Origin: Ignavibacteria bacterium
GTDB taxonomy: Bacteria > Bacteroidota > Ignavibacteria > Kapaibacteriales > UBA4661
Direction: 5' to 3'
Length of the DNA stretch: 64,000 nucleotides
Assembly: GCA_013298775.1 (NCBI GenBank)
Contig: JAAFIV010000004.1
Span: 1-64,000 of the forward strand
Part shown: one piece after another, positions 35,992 to 47,800 of the stretch
Numbering within the stretch: the stretch's first letter is position 1
Layout of the letters: each line of letters starts with the position of its first letter
Program-made: the position numbers and the translations under genes
Notes under the pieces: model-generated
The model's input: only the letters and a program-made list of their open reading frames with translations
What the model was told of the DNA's origin: nothing
Database searches by the model: none

Positions 35992-38628
35992 TCAAGCGTG
36001 TGCGCTTGGCAAATCTACAAAAAAGCGTGCGCCATTGCCGAGTGTGGATTCGCACCACACCTTGCCGTTCATAGATTCCACCATTTGCTTGACAATGCTC
36101 AAGCCCAGACCAGTGCTGTGTTCTCCAGCAGTTGGGCGAGCGGAAAGACGGGCAAATTTACCAAATAATTTTTGCATATCATCTTCCGAAAGTCCCGGAC
36201 CTTCGTCGCGGACTTCGATGCGTATGCTGGCATTATCGGCAGTGCGTACCATCACAAAAACATTTTTGCCTTTCGGTGAATACTTTATTGCATTGGAAAC
36301 GAGGTTTTCCAGCACTTGCGTCAAGCGTTGCTCGTCTGCCACAGCCCGCATCTCTTCTTGCTCTGGCAGAAATTGAAGCTGAATTTCTTTTGCTTCGGCG
36401 CGTTCTTGATACATTTCTACCGTCATGGAAACAATCGGTAAAATATCAAAATGCACTAAGCTGAGAGGCGCGGCGGTTGCTTCGCTCCGATACGCATCCA
36501 AAATATTCTTCACCAAATCGCCCATTCGCGCACTGATGATGCCCATTTGCTTGATAATGCGTTGCCGCGTTTCCTCCTCTGCTGTTGGCGAGGCGAGAAT
36601 TTCCGTCAAGCCAGCAAGCGCACTAATGGGATTTTTCAAATCATGCGCGACAATGCTGATAATTTCAGATTTTTCCGTGTTCAGAGTGTTCAACTCCTGA
36701 TTCCGCGCTGCAAGGTCGCCAATGACGGTTTGTAAATCACGGTTGGCAGCGTGTACCTGTTCTGAAACTCGCTCCAATTCTCGATACGCATTCGCATTGG
36801 ACAATGCTGAGGTGATAAAGGGAATAATGGTGCGCAGGAAATTCAACCGATGTTCCGTGAAATACTGCGCCTCATAGCTCTGCGCACTCGCAACACCGAT
36901 GAGCTTACCAGAAGCCTGAATAAGGGGAAAATACACAAGCGAGGCGGGCGAGGCACCATGCAGAGCGGATTGCTGAAAATCATCCACAAGCACCATTTCA
37001 CGACGTTCTACGCACTGCACCGCAGCACGCTCGCGCTCTTTCATGGACAAAATGTAGTTTGGAAGAATAACCCGATTTTCAATCGTCAGCGTATATTCAA
37101 TTTCTTCGCGTGCTTCAGAATACGTTCCCACAACGACAATCGGCGCATTGATGACGCGGTTGATGTCGTCGTACAAACTGAGACCAATGCCGTTCAAATC
37201 GAGTGTGGAGGTGATTTTTTGTCCAATCGCACTGAGAACTTTCACGCTGTTGTAGGCTTCTTCGAGCATCTGTGCGTTGTCTTCGGAAATGAGCTTGGCG
37301 GTTTCGAGCTGGATGTTGTTTTCGCGCAGAAGTTCGTTTGTGTGTTGGATTTTCAATGCCTGTTCCTGCACAAGAGCTTTTTGCCGCATAATTTCTGCCT
37401 TCGCCTGCCGCTCTTGGCGAATATTACGATAGAATTGGGCAGCAATGATACCAATCAACACAAGACCAATACTGAGCGCAATGATGATGATACGCTGGCG
37501 TTCTTTATCTTTTTCCAAAAGCAGTATTTGTCCCTCTTTTTTGCGCATTTCGAGGTCGGTTTGCTGCAAGGCAAAATTATTACGAATGTTGGTTTGATAA
37601 ATAGAATCTTGGTACAATGCCGCCAAATGTTCGTATTTATGCGCTTCTTGGAACTTTCCCATTGCCGCATACGAATCACCCAACGCCTTATACGCGCTGC
37701 GGATTTGCGCTTTTTCTCGCCGCCCTTGCGCCATGCCGAGCGCAAGCATGCTGTATTCTACTGCTCGCGGGGCATCGTTCAGAGCGAGGTACAATCGGGC
37801 AAGGCTGGTGTAATTGAAAATAATGGTGCGTTCGTGATTGAGCTGTTGTGCATATAAAAGCGAAAGCTGTAATGCCTCCAACGCCTCATATTTCCTGCCC
37901 TCAGCAAGAGAGCATTCGCCAAGATTATTCAGATTGATGGCAAGATTGAGCGTGTCGCGCTGACGTGTGAAGTACGACATCGTTTTTTGCACGTATTCAC
38001 GCCCTTTTGCAGCATTTCCCAGTAAACGATAATCAATACCAAGCTCTTGATATACATCCATAATCACGGTGCTATCTAAGGTTTTATCGGCTTCGTAGGC
38101 TTTTTGAGCAAAAGAAAATGCCCGCAAATGTTCCTCCAATGAACGCTCGTAGCTGCTCACGGCACGAAAAAGAGTACCTTTGTATTGAATCAGTTGTGCG
38201 CTCGGAAGGGCGAGATTGCTCATTTCGGCAACTTTTTGTCCCTGCAAATATGCCTCCATTGCTGCTGCATAATCGCCCTCAATGTGCCGCAGCCAACCCA
38301 AAATACGATAGCCACGTGCTATTCCTGTGGGATACTCCAACTGCTCAGAAAGGCGAATTGCTTGCGTGGCAAATTCTACGCCAACTGTTGTATTCACGGT
38401 GCGGTACGCGTTGGCAAGTTCATACAACGCATCGGCAAGTTCTGTGCTGCCCTGTTTTGCTTCCCCGCGTACCTGCTCTACGCGCCGCGTCAGCGAATCC
38501 AAGCGCGTATCGGCATATATGTACGTCGTGATTGCTGCTTGCACAAGAAATACCAACAGTATTCGTGTTACAGGCTGGAACAAACGAGAGAATGAAGTGT
38601 GTGAAAAGAAATGTCGCAGAAACGGCAT
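35992..38628 (-). CDS. TPR- and GAF-containing sensor histidine kinase
   Basis: TPR-rich N-terminus, TM IIIALSIGLVLIGIIAAQF, GAF-like region, H-box SIVAHDLKNPISALAG, HATPase NLVSNAIKYSPKG..DEGPGLSEDD..STGLGLSIVKQ. Confidence 0.9.
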   Translation of the reverse strand: MPFLRHFFSHTSFSRLFQPVTRILLVFLVQAAITTYIYADTRLDSLTRRVEQVRGEAKQGSTELADALYELANAYRTVNTTVGVEFATQAIRLSEQLEYPTGIARGYRILGWLRHIEGDYAAAMEAYLQGQKVAEMSNLALPSAQLIQYKGTLFRAVSSYERSLEEHLRAFSFAQKAYEADKTLDSTVIMDVYQELGIDYRLLGNAAKGREYVQKTMSYFTRQRDTLNLAINLNNLGECSLAEGRKYEALEALQLSLLYAQQLNHERTIIFNYTSLARLYLALNDAPRAVEYSMLALGMAQGRREKAQIRSAYKALGDSYAAMGKFQEAHKYEHLAALYQDSIYQTNIRNNFALQQTDLEMRKKEGQILLLEKDKERQRIIIIALSIGLVLIGIIAAQFYRNIRQERQAKAEIMRQKALVQEQALKIQHTNELLRENNIQLETAKLISEDNAQMLEEAYNSVKVLSAIGQKITSTLDLNGIGLSLYDDINRVINAPIVVVGTYSEAREEIEYTLTIENRVILPNYILSMKERERAAVQCVERREMVLVDDFQQSALHGASPASLVYFPLIQASGKLIGVASAQSYEAQYFTEHRLNFLRTIIPFITSALSNANAYRELERVSEQVHAANRDLQTVIGDLAARNQELNTLNTEKSEIISIVAHDLKNPISALAGLTEILASPTAEEETRQRIIKQMGIISARMGDLVKNILDAYRSEATAAPLSLVHFDILPIVSMTVEMYQERAEAKEIQLQFLPEQEEMRAVADEQRLTQVLENLVSNAIKYSPKGKNVFVMVRTADNASIRIEVRDEGPGLSEDDMQKLFGKFARLSARPTAGEHSTGLGLSIVKQMVESMNGKVWCESTLGNGARFFVDLPSAHA

Positions 38629-38874
38629 AAAAACGAGATTTGCAATTGGAAATGGAAGGGTAGGGAGCAAGGAAAAGCCAAATCAAGAAGCGGGAACACT
38701 TGTCCTCTCGCCTTTCTCTCTTTGCACCGTACACAAGCGGGTAATTTAGCAAAAAGTTTGTATTTTACGGGTGTTGATTTCGCTTTTGTGAAATTTTCCC
38801 CGCTTTTCGCTCGCGGCAGCGCACGCTATCACGGTTCTTTCTCACTCCTTCACTGTATTTGAATAAAAATCTTC

Positions 38875-39900
38875 ATGAAAATCTTGATGAAATCCTTGAT
38901 GAAATCTACCAAAACAACATTCCTTCTTCTTGCAGCTCTCTTTGCCAGCATGTATGCGATTTCGGCGTGTTCCTTCTCTTTGCCGAAGCTCTTTTCTTCC
39001 TTGTTCAAAAATGCACCCAAAACCGTAACCAATGCGAAACCCATTCCTGAATTTACGACTGTTTCGTACAAGGATTCCGCCGCCGTGCGCTTTCTCGTCG
39101 TCGGCGATTGGGGAACAGGCTCTGGCTTTCAAAAGCGTGTTGCTGACCAAATGTGCCTGAAAGCCGCATCAGAACGTGCAGAGTTTGTCATTAGCACGGG
39201 CGATAACATTTACAATCGCGGCGTAGATTCCCTCAACGACCCGCAATGGAAAACGAAATTTGAAGATATCTATGCGTGCGATGCTCTACAAATCCCGTGG
39301 TACGCGGTCTTGGGCAATCACGACCATCGCGGCAACATTCAAGCGCAGATTGATTACCACGCCAAAAGTCCGCGTTGGAATATGCCCGCCCGCTATTACA
39401 CCTTCCGCAAAACCGCATCAAATGGCGTTTTCATAGACTTCTTTGCAATTGATACCGACCCGCTCATCACCGCGAACTGGGACTTCTGCACCGAGCAGGA
39501 ACGCTGGCTAAAAGCGGCATTGCAGAAATCCGATGCCAGATGGAAAATCGTTGTCGGACACCATATGGTGCGCTCCTATGGCGGTTACGGCGACCAGCAA
39601 ATTCTGATAGACCGCATAAAACCACTCTTGGATGAATTCAAAGTGGATTTGTACATGAACGGACACGACCACGATATTCAATACATTAAAAATCCTACCG
39701 ATGCGTTTTACTGCTTAGTATCTGGCGGCGGCGGCGAAGGACGCGACACGGGTTACGGCGACCACACAATTTTTGCCATGACAAATGGCGGATTTAATTA
39801 TATTGCAGTTTCTGAATCGCATTTGTATTGCGAATTTATCAACATCGAAGGCAAAACGCTCTTCGCTACGCGTATTTCCAAGCTCCAAACCAAAGGCTAG
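38875..39900 (+). CDS. Metallophosphoesterase, tartrate-resistant (purple) acid phosphatase-like
   Basis: FLVVGDWGTGSGFQKRVADQM..FVISTGDNIYNRGVDS..WYAVLGNHDHRGN..VVGHHMVRSYG..YMNGHDHDIQYI. Confidence 0.92.
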   Translation: MKILMKSLMKSTKTTFLLLAALFASMYAISACSFSLPKLFSSLFKNAPKTVTNAKPIPEFTTVSYKDSAAVRFLVVGDWGTGSGFQKRVADQMCLKAASERAEFVISTGDNIYNRGVDSLNDPQWKTKFEDIYACDALQIPWYAVLGNHDHRGNIQAQIDYHAKSPRWNMPARYYTFRKTASNGVFIDFFAIDTDPLITANWDFCTEQERWLKAALQKSDARWKIVVGHHMVRSYGGYGDQQILIDRIKPLLDEFKVDLYMNGHDHDIQYIKNPTDAFYCLVSGGGGEGRDTGYGDHTIFAMTNGGFNYIAVSESHLYCEFINIEGKTLFATRISKLQTKG

Positions 39901-40020
39901 CATTTATTGAATCTTGTTCCTCCGAAGCTCATTCCCTCGCTCAGATGCAGCACCAATACACGCTTGCAGAGCTTTTGAATGCGCCCCGAACCAACTCAAT
40001 TTATTCTTGTTGTATTTTCT

Positions 40021-41145
40021 ATGGAGTTACGAATGCTCAAGCCTTGTGTTTTGCTGTCTCGCAGTGCTGTTTTTTCTTCTGCTTCTGCTGCAAAAATATC
40101 TGCCGCAGAAATATCTGCTTCAGCAACATTGTTGTTCTCGCCCGCAACCGCATTATTCCTCGCTGTTTTCGCTGTTTTTTCTTCCGCTAGTTTTGCACAA
40201 ACTTCTTCGCTCGGTACGCCGCAATTCGGTACGCCGCAATTCGGTAGTTATTCTTTTTTGCGCAATGATGCCGGAGCGCGTGCTGCTGCGCTTGGTGGCG
40301 CGTTTGTGGCAATTCACGACGACCCCGCTGCGGTGTTTTACAATCCCGCCGCCATTGCCAGCGCGGAGGAGAATCAAATTCACGCAACATTTTTCAAGCA
40401 CGTTGCAGATGTCAATTCTGGTTTTTTTGTGTACAATACTTCGCTGAAAGGTTTGGGTGTAAGCTCAAACTCCTCATTGGCACAAGGTTCTGTGGCAATC
40501 AGCGCGAACTACGTAAACTACGGGCAATTTGCACGTACCGACCGCAACGGCACGAGTTCTGGCGCGAATTTCGGCGGCGGCGACCTCGCTCTTGCTGCCA
40601 CCTACGCAAACCAGCTTGATTCTACTTGGTTTTACGGCGTTTCGGTGAAATACATCAATAGCCGCTTGGATAATGTTTCAACGGGCGCAGTTGCGGTAGA
40701 TGCTGGCATGCTGTATCGTATTCCAAAAGCAAATGTGAATATCGGTGTGTCGGTGTTGCATGCGGGAACGCAAGTCGCCTCGCTCGGCACCACGCCCGAC
40801 CGCTTGCCGATAGATGTGCGCCTTGGCGTAAATCATCGCTTGCGGGGCTTGCCACTCCTCATCAATGCGTCCTTTGCTCGCTTGGCGGATTCTACGGCAA
40901 CCTTGCCAGAACGTTTTTTGAATTTTCAAATTGGTGGGGAATTTTACTTTGGTCAAGCAGTGCGCGTGCGTATTGGCTATGACAACCAGCGTCGGCGCGA
41001 GCTTTCACCAGAGGCACAGCCCCGTTTTACGGGCTTCAATGCGGGTGTAGGCGTGGCATTGCCGAATCTTGGTGTGGATTACGCGCTCAGTATTGTTGGC
41101 ATGCCCGGAATAGTGCATCGCGTCTCGCTTTTGCTGAAAATGTAA
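40021..41145 (+). CDS. porQ: PorV/PorQ family T9SS-associated outer-membrane protein (PorQ-like)
   Basis: SYSFLRNDAGARAAALGGAFVAIHDDPAAVFYNPAAIASAEENQIHATFFKHVADVNSGFFVYN; beta-barrel C-terminus. Confidence 0.65.
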   Translation: MELRMLKPCVLLSRSAVFSSASAAKISAAEISASATLLFSPATALFLAVFAVFSSASFAQTSSLGTPQFGTPQFGSYSFLRNDAGARAAALGGAFVAIHDDPAAVFYNPAAIASAEENQIHATFFKHVADVNSGFFVYNTSLKGLGVSSNSSLAQGSVAISANYVNYGQFARTDRNGTSSGANFGGGDLALAATYANQLDSTWFYGVSVKYINSRLDNVSTGAVAVDAGMLYRIPKANVNIGVSVLHAGTQVASLGTTPDRLPIDVRLGVNHRLRGLPLLINASFARLADSTATLPERFLNFQIGGEFYFGQAVRVRIGYDNQRRRELSPEAQPRFTGFNAGVGVALPNLGVDYALSIVGMPGIVHRVSLLLKM

Positions 41146-41197
41146 GATTGAAAAGGTAAGATTGAAAAGGTAAGATTGAAAAGGTAAGATTGAAAAA
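41142..41197. repeat. Tandem repeat 4 x 14 bp (GTAAGATTGAAAAG)
   Basis: Four consecutive units, last with a terminal substitution; the first unit contains the TAA stop of the porQ-like gene. Confidence 0.9.
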
Positions 41198-41243
41198 GAA
41201 AAGTATGGTGAGGCTTTTTTATCAATAATAATCATCCAATCCT

Positions 41244-41510
41244 ATGAACCTCAATGATATAAACCCCAGCACCGACGCGCTCTTGCAGGATAATTCTCTT
41301 CAAGCAAAAACGCAGCCCGCACTTGAAATTGGCGCAGAAACCACGCTTGAAGCGGTTGGCAGCGTCATAGATACAGGACTTGATATAGTGTCATCAGATG
41401 TCGCAGAAGGCGCACTAGAAGTGGCTTCCACGCTCCTTAGCGAATCAGGCGAGCTTTTGGCATCGCTTGGCGAAGGTGTCCTTTCCGTAATCGGTGAAAT
41501 TTTATCGTAA
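41244..41510 (+). CDS. Small acidic amphipathic protein of unknown function (88 aa)
   Basis: MNLNDINPSTDALLQDNSLQ..; upstream spacing plausible, ends shortly before a strong terminator. Confidence 0.5.
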   Translation: MNLNDINPSTDALLQDNSLQAKTQPALEIGAETTLEAVGSVIDTGLDIVSSDVAEGALEVASTLLSESGELLASLGEGVLSVIGEILS

Positions 41511-41546
41511 TATTATCGTAATATTATCGTAAATACTGTAAAAGTA

Positions 41547-41590
41547 AAAAGCCTCAACGCTAGATTACATCAAGCGTTGAGGCTTTTTTA
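41547..41590. terminator. Rho-independent (possibly bidirectional) terminator
   Basis: AAAAAGCCTCAACGCT-AGATTACATCA-AGCGTTGAGGCTTTTTTA. Confidence 0.9.
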
Positions 41591-41597
41591 TTTCCAT

Positions 41598-41840
41598 CTT
41601 TTGTACACGATAAAATCTCTGAGAAGCTCATACAATCAGGCTTCTGTGGCTTGAGACTTCTTATTTGTGTTTATCGCTTGAAACCCTCACTAAATACTCA
41701 CAGACAAGAATAGAGTTTATCTCGAATAAGGTTTTTAGAGTTTTGGAGCAAGGCAGCATGCTGCCTTGTTTAGTAAAAAAGTCTATTCGGAATAAAGTCT
41801 AATGTCTGTGCCACTACTGAAGAAATTTTGTCGTGTACTC
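41598..41840. repeat. Family B MITE interrupted by another small element
   Basis: Ends CTTTTGTACACGATAAAATCTCTGA.. and ..AATTTTGTCGTGTAC; internal insertion at 41712-41800. Confidence 0.8.
41712..41800. mobile_element. 89-bp MITE-like insertion containing a perfect 20-bp palindrome
   Basis: Imperfect TIRs AGAGTTTATCTCGAAT / ATTCGGAATAAAGTCT; candidate AAT duplication at 41709-41711 and 41801-41803. Confidence 0.75.
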
Positions 41841-41881
41841 AGAGTTTCATCCTTCAGATTTCATACTTCATCCTTTTCTTC

Positions 41882-44800
41882 TCACTTCCGCACCGTTACG
41901 CGCTCGGTAAGGATTGCATTCGGCGCGGTCATCACAAGAAAATAGGTGCCAGAGGGAACGTCCTGCAACGGCATGGAAAGCACGTATTCACCTGCTTGGT
42001 GTTCCGATTGTACCAGCCTTTTTACCACATTTCCCAGCACATTTACGAGCGAAATTTCCACAAAGCCATCTTCGCGCACGGTGTAATTCAGCGAGGCACC
42101 ATCGTGTGCGGGATTCGGTGCAATTGCTGTCATGCGATTCGCTTTTGCTGTGGTTGTAAGCCGCTTCCCACCTGCAATGCAGGCTTGCGCCCTGAAGAGA
42201 CCATTTTGTACGTCTTCCAGAAATGCCTGTTTTGACCCCACATATCGCCGAAGCGTGTCTATGCCCCAGCGCACCTCTTCCAGTTCAATGAGGCTTGAAT
42301 CCACGTCGCCCGACACCGAAGCGCAGGTGATTCTGAGAAATACGCCCGTGCGCTGAAATTCTTCTACTAAGGTTCGGTCGCCCACGCGGGCGAGCGGGAA
42401 GTACGGAATGCTCACGCGGTGCAGACGCGAGCGCGTATCAAGGTTGCGCACCGTGTAGGCGGCTGCGCTTTGCACGAGCGACAACACTTGCGAACTCATG
42501 CGCAAAGATGCCGAAAACGCAAGCGGCAAGCCATTCACTTCATTTAACCTAATAAGGTCTCCTGCTGCTTTCGTGGAATCAAGAAAGTACAACTCCAGCG
42601 TCGTGCGACCGCCAGGCGCGACCGAATCTTGTCCCCGTGCTGGACGCACTCCTACGCGCAAACTCACATCACCCAGACTAACCATCGTTTGCGGGCGTTG
42701 CTCGCGCACAAAGACGGTGAGTGGCGCGAGAAGCGTATCTTTGAATTGGTCGAGAATAGTGGTGCCATTGGTGGAAAGCCGCTCCACATCTACGAAGTAG
42801 CGGAGCGTATTGGTGAAATTGCCTGTGCCAGTGGGATTGCAGCGAATAATCACCGCCGTTGTGTCGTTGCCGCCAACGTAGAACGGACGCTGCGCCGAAA
42901 GCTGCTCCACGCTGAAACCTGTGGCTTTATTCACAAACTCCGCGCCCGTCACGCTCATGCGCGTAAAATTATCGCCGCGATTCAGCACCAATGCTATACT
43001 TTGCGCTGTTTTGCCAAAGCGAATCGTATCCATGTTGATTGGCAAAACTTTTACTGGCGTGCCGCGCCCTAGCAGCAAATCCGCCAGACGCAGTGTGTCT
43101 TCTCGCCCGATGGCATTGATGTAGCGAATGCTGACATTTGCTTTTTTGTCGCCAATGCTGCGCGGCGCGAACCGAAGGCTATCCAAAATAATCGTCTGCC
43201 CTGCAAGCAGCCTCAAACCTCGAATGTCGAGCGGAATGCGGAAACTGACTTCGTTGTCATTACCCTCAACATCGCGTAAAATCAATTCATTCGGGGTGAG
43301 ATTAGTCAGAAACGCCCGTCCGATGCTGGATTCACCCAACACAACATTGCCAAAATTAACCGTACTCATCGCAATAGCAGTTCCGGGCGATGCAGTAACG
43401 AAGCGACCTGCAAGCGACCAAGGGCTGGTAATACCGATGCCGTTGATTGCCTGTACGCGCCAGTAGTATTGCACAAGTGGCTGCAAGCCGCTCACCATAC
43501 CTGTTACAACGCGCTGCGTCGTATCGGCAAAGCGCACGGTTGCGCTGGTGAGAATATCCGCAAAGTCGCGCCGTTCCGCCACTTGCACGAGATATTCTAC
43601 GGCATTGTCCACGCGTGTCCATTGCAGTGTGGGTGCGAAAGCAATAAATCGTGCGTCTTGCTGTGGAAATACCAGCTCTGGTGCTTGTGTGGGCGGGCGC
43701 GGCGGCACTGGCAACACGCGCACAGGGCGCGAAACAAGGCGCAGTCTGTCCATGATAGTATTTGTTACGACGCAAACATAGCTGCCCGTGTCGCGAGCGG
43801 TGAAGGACTCCACGCGAAAGGCGACCGTTGCTGAGGTTGGGCGCACTTCCGCGCCGTTTTTGAACCATTGATACTGATTTGCTCGCCCTGTGACGGCAAT
43901 GCTTATTTCAAAGGGATTGCCAATCACGACGCTGGTGTCGCGAGCCGCACCAATACTATCTTGCGGGGCATAAATGAAGTTCGGAATAAAGGCATTGTTT
44001 TGTAAATCGCCAAATTGCAAACGATTTCCCTGCGCAAACAGCGTGGAAACAATGGACGGCGAAGTAAAGCCTGGAATGTTCGTAAAACGGTTGTACGACA
44101 GCCCCAGCGTTTGCAGTGAGCGGGCTTGGCGGAATTGCGCGGGAAGCGTTCCTGAAAAACTATTGCTGTCCAGATAGAGTGTTTGCAAGCTGTCGAGCGT
44201 GGCAAGCCCTTGTGGAATCTCGCCCGTGAACTGATTGTTACGCAGAGCGAGAAATTTCAAGCGTCTCAAATTGCCGATGCCACTTGGTACGGTGCCAGAG
44301 AGCTGATTCCGTCCCACGTCCAGTGTTTGCAGGTTCGTAAGGCGAGAAATGATGCCGCTTATGTTCGAGCCGCGTAGTTGGTTGTTGTCCAAGCGCAATT
44401 CTTCCAAATTGCCCAAACTGCCGATAGATGCTGGCACGTCGCCCGTTAGCCTGTTGCCATTCAACCACAGAAAACGCAAATTCGGTGTTGCAAAGGCTTG
44501 TGTTTGCTGGTCTTTCGGGGAATTCTGCTGTGCGGTGGCATTGACAAAGTTTACCGCCATTGCCCCAAAGCCGCTTGGAATCTCGCCCGTCAGCTCGTTG
44601 CGGTCGAGGTAGAGTGCTTGAAGGTTGGTTAAATTCGTTAATTCTGCGGGAATTGTTCCCGTCAAACGATTTTCGCCCAGCCCGAGCGAGCGCAAGCGTG
44701 AAAGCGTTCCTAAGCAGGATGGAATCTCGCCTGTGAAGCCATTTTGCCGTAGGTTCAATTCTTCCAAACTACCAAGTCCGCACAGTATGGCAGGAATGCG

Positions 44801-47800
44801 CCCCGTGAGGCGGTTGCGGTCTGCCACCAGCACACGCAAGCGGGAGAGCGCACCAATGCTATCGCTCAGGCTACCCGTGAACTGATTCCCGCCGATGCGC
44901 ACTTCTTCAAGCGAGGTCAAACGCTGAATCCACGCGGGAAATGCGCCCGTGATGGCGTTGTCGGTCAAGTCCAACACGCGCAAACCCTGTAATTCCGCCA
45001 GTGCTTCGGGAATTATTCCGCGCAAATTGTTTTCTGGTAAGCGTATTTGCGTAATGCGATTATTTTCGATGGTGATACCCGCCCAATCCCGCACAGGGTC
45101 TGCCGAGAGCCAACGATTGGTGGCGCGATTTGTCCAGCTTGCGCCGCCCAAACTATCGTACAAGGTGCGTACAATGGCGGTTTCAAACTCTAATTGCGTC
45201 AGCACTTGCAATTCCTGCGGCGATGTCGCACCGCCCCGCGAACCTGAAACCCGCACAAAACCTGACGAGCCACTGCCAAGTTGCGCAATGATGACGCTAT
45301 CGGATTGCACAAAAAAGTTCAGCGCGGGCGTTGTCCCAAAAATGACTGATGAAATGCTCGTTAAATTGCCGCCGCGCAGTGTAACGGTGCCACCTGTAAC
45401 CGTGAACGGCGGTTGAATGCTCGTCAGATACGGCGACGGAATGACGGTTACGATGATGGAAGAAGTCGTCGCGCCGCCAATGGTGGTAAGTGCAAGTGTT
45501 CCCGTTGTTGAGGTTCGTGTAACGCGCACAACGAGTTCGGTGGAGGAAATGGACTGCACCAATTCCGCGCGACCGCCGCCAATACTGACTTCGCGGACAC
45601 CCGTCAAGAATTGCCCGCGCACATTTACGAGCGAACCAAAGGTTGCGCGTGATGGCTCAACGCTTGTAATGACGGGTTGTACAGCTGCCACGAGGAAGGA
45701 CGCGCTGGAAGTAAATGTGCCGTTTGCTGTGGTGACAATCACCGCTCCGCGCACGGCTCTCGGCGGGATTGCGCCAACAACGGCAAGCATTTGCGTCGTG
45801 GAAATCACGCGCACATCTCGCGCTGGAACGCCGACAATCGTTACCGTTGCATCGCTTGTGAAATTGCGCCCAATAATTTCCACGAGCGTTCCCGACGTGC
45901 CGAAACTTGGCGTAAAACCTGTGATGCCGACAAATGGTTGTACTTCAAAAGTAGTGCGAGACACCGCCAAACCGCCAGGCGTTTCAAGACGCACCTGCGC
46001 ATTGGTTACATTGATGGGAATCTGCACCGTTGCTTGTGTTTGAGACAAGACCTGTAAATTTGCTCCGGTAATTGCACCAAACGTTGCCCGCGTCGCGTAC
46101 AAGAAATGGTCGCCCGTAAGCACCACTGTTGTTCCACCAACTGCCTCCGCGATAGGCGTACCACGTTCATCCGTGATGCGGCTTAAAATCGGTGGTGGCG
46201 TAACGAAGAAGATAGTTGCAGAAGTGGCGCGTCCGGCGGGCGTTACAATCGTGATATTGCCCGTTGTGCCAGGACCAAGTACCACGCTCACTGTTGTTGT
46301 ATTATTCACCGTGTGAGATTCTACGCGGACTCCACCGAAAAAGACTGTATCTACGACGCTCAGATTCGCGCCCGTAATGCGCACAATTCCTCGCACGGGA
46401 CCAGCAAGGGGAAAATATTCTGTGATAGTCGGTACGCCAAACCACGAAAAACTGCTTGTGGTCGTCGCTACGCCGCCCGCCGTGCCGACGCGGATTGCGC
46501 CCGTTACATCTTGGTTTGGGCAGCGCACTTGAATGAGAGAATCCGTGCGCGTCAGCACAGGCATTAACACACCGCCAAAGCTGACAGTTGCTGCGCTGGA
46601 GATGTATCGTCCGCGAATGGTAACGAGCGTATTATTTCCGCCACGCACGGGCGAAACTGCGGTAATGACTGGCGCAGGAGCGTATGCAAATGTTGTGGGC
46701 GAAAACGCAGTGCCACCCAGCGCGACCACGCTCACACGCCCCGTAGCCCCCGCACCAACAATGGCGCGGACTTGCGTGGGGCTGAGTTGCTGAAAACTCG
46801 TCGCGGGAATGGTACCAAAAAATACTTGTGTAACGTCGGTAAAATTTGAGCCAGTAATTGTTGCGGTTGTTCCCATCGTACCTTCATTCGGCTCGACGCG
46901 AGTAATGGTCGGGATGGGAGAGGAATTCGACACCGCAAAAAAGCGGGGATTCACACCAACAACCGTATAAAAATTACTCGATAAAAACGTGCTGATAAGC
47001 TGCGCACCAAGAAGCTGATACGGTGAATTCTGCGCACTATTCGCCATTGCAAATTGATTCGTTGCTACAAAGGGCGGAGTGGTGCGGTCGCTGCTAATGC
47101 GGGCGCGGGTGTAATCGCCCACCGTGCCTTGGTCAATGCGCCAAAAGTAATTTTCTAAGGATTGAATACCCGCCGAAACGGAGCTTGTTGTCGCGGTGTT
47201 GTATGCCTCTATTTCCAGCACTGGTGCGCCCGCACCCGTTGTTGCATCGTTGATGGTAAGCGGATAATACGTGCCGCCCTTGCCGACAGGAAAAAAAATG
47301 GGAAATGCAGTCATGGTGGCTGATGGAATGGCACGGCGCAGAGCGCATTGCACAAACGACCGAATAGAGCCGCCGAGCAAGCCATTGACATTATTCAAGG
47401 TAATGCGGAAACTCCCCGCAGTAGCGATATTTCCTTGCTGCAAGGACAATGTGCCTGTATTACTGAATGGTACGTCTGTCCCCAACGTGAGTGTTTGCGA
47501 GGGTCTGTCCATTGTGAGTCCATTCAGCGCAAAGGCTGAGTTCCAGCGAAAATTGCCAGAAAGCACACTGGTACTTGCTCCATTGATGGTGATGCGTCCG
47601 CCACCATTGGCATCGTCGCTAAAAGCAGCATCGGTGGTTAAATTCACGGGACCGTTCAAAATCAAGGTAAATGAGCCAATATCGAACTTGGAAGCAAGCG
47701 TGAGTGCGCCTTGCAGCGTGAGTGCGCCACTCATCGAAACGGTGCCGTTGGGATTGTTCAATTCTACTGAACCCAGCATCGTTGCTGGTACTTCCGCCGT

